Below, piece after piece: positions 63,674 to 64,000 of a DNA stretch of 64,000 nt. The stretch's first letter is position 1, and the number at the start of each line of letters is the position of its first letter. Below the pieces are notes generated by a model, which saw only the letters and a list, made by a program, of their open reading frames with translations, had not been told where the DNA came from and searched no databases. Both the position numbers and the translations under genes were made by a program. Source of the DNA: JAICYJ01 sp045806525 (lineage in GTDB: Bacteria > Actinomycetota > Thermoleophilia > Gaiellales > JAICJC01); assembly GCA_045806525.1 (NCBI GenBank), contig JBJMJD010000105.1:4340-68339 (forward strand). Direction: 5' to 3'.

Positions 63674-64000
63674 TCAACCGTCCGTGCGCTGCGTGATGCG
63701 GTGCTGGTTCCCGGACGGGTCGCGGAACCCGGCGTCGACGCCGTAGAACTGGTCGACGGGCTCCTGCGTGATCTCGACGCCGCGGGACTTGAGCTCCGCG
63801 ACCGTGGCGCGGCAGTCCTCGACCGCGAGGATGACTCCACCGCCGGCGCCCTGTGCGACCACGTCGGCGCGCTTCGCCGCCAGCTCGGGCGATGCCGGCA
63901 TCGCATCGGTCCTGCACAGGATCAGCTGCAGGTCGGGCTGGCTGGGCGGTCCCACCGTCAGCCAGCGGAAGTTGTTGAACTCGGGGACGGTGACGTCCTC
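63674..64000 (-). CDS. VOC-family protein, C-terminal part (gene runs off right edge)
   Basis: The frame is open from base 64000 to TGA at 63676-63674. The visible 108 residues match a glyoxalase/bleomycin-resistance (VOC) protein: FRWLTVGPPSQPDLQLIL, VAELKSRGVEITQEPVDQ and YGVDAGFRDPSGNQHRIT, the last being the usual C-terminal metal-side motif. The start is outside the window; the GTG at 63955 is internal. It is a separate gene from the VOC domain of the neighbouring fusion. Confidence 0.85.
   Translation of the reverse strand, partial: EDVTVPEFNNFRWLTVGPPSQPDLQLILCRTDAMPASPELAAKRADVVAQGAGGGVILAVEDCRATVAELKSRGVEITQEPVDQFYGVDAGFRDPSGNQHRITQRTDG

Noticed and set aside
1..64000. tRNA, rRNA, CRISPR arrays, insertion sequences or prophage genes
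   Set aside because: No repeats with regular spacing, transposase motifs or RNA-gene signatures were seen. The holin-like domain at 6640 is part of a phosphodiesterase fusion and no phage genes surround it.

Overview
The window is GC-rich bacterial chromosome (roughly 70% G+C by eye, GTG as common a start as ATG, dense genes, no rRNA, tRNA, CRISPR or insertion sequence seen). Very long chains of genes joined by 1-4 base stop/start overlaps, Tat- or Sec-type lipoprotein binding proteins, F420-type and NlpC/P60 proteins and RsbU/RsbV/RsbW-like signalling point to an actinobacterium, plausibly of the Thermoleophilia/Solirubrobacterales. That placement is inference from style and gene content, not from a marker gene.

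Layout. 1-5.6 kb: end of a PfkB sugar kinase, a carbohydrate ABC importer without its own ATPase, a GlmS/AgaS-like SIS isomerase and a divergent DeoR repressor. 5.6-11 kb: envelope block with two flippase-like UPF0104 membrane proteins, a membrane-anchored phosphodiesterase and a SHOCT-domain membrane protein. 11.2-15.8 kb: LolA-like secreted protein plus two ABC-2 type exporters in one operon. 15.8-21.8 kb: 48-residue hydrophobic protein, GNAT acetyltransferase, MFS transporter, small helical protein, AlkZ/YcaQ-like winged-helix protein and a secreted S53 (sedolisin) peptidase. 21.9-37.2 kb: an inositol-type catabolic regulon (IolE-, IolB-, IolC-, IolD-like enzymes, two Gfo/Idh dehydrogenases, a LacD-like aldolase, a zinc alcohol dehydrogenase) with its own complete ABC importer and a LacI regulator whose probable operators are two perfect AAACGTTT-centred palindromes. 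37.3-45.9 kb: F420/PNPOx-type protein, two paralogous PfkB kinases, a GntR regulator, a GH4 glycosidase and a complete ABC importer. 46-58 kb: NlpC/P60 hydrolase, GH38 alpha-mannosidase, a fourth ABC importer, copper amine oxidase, SDR and a second GH4. 58-61.7 kb: orphan PAS histidine kinase and an RsbU-RsbV-RsbW-like phosphatase/antagonist/ATPase trio. 61.7-64 kb: a PLP decarboxylase fused to a VOC domain, and a truncated VOC protein.

How it works together. Most of the window is a sugar and polyol acquisition region: four CUT1-type importers, each next to a likely intracellular pathway and three of them next to a local repressor or an operator-like repeat. Many transcription units that do not begin with a Shine-Dalgarno have a TANNNT hexamer (TAGGGT three times) 5-10 bases before the start codon, suggesting widespread leaderless transcription. 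The strongest candidates for something undescribed are the decarboxylase-VOC fusion, the inositol regulon with a LacD-type aldolase and an effector-domain-deleted LacI, the PTS-free GH4/PfkB pathway, and the phosphodiesterase/flippase-like envelope block.
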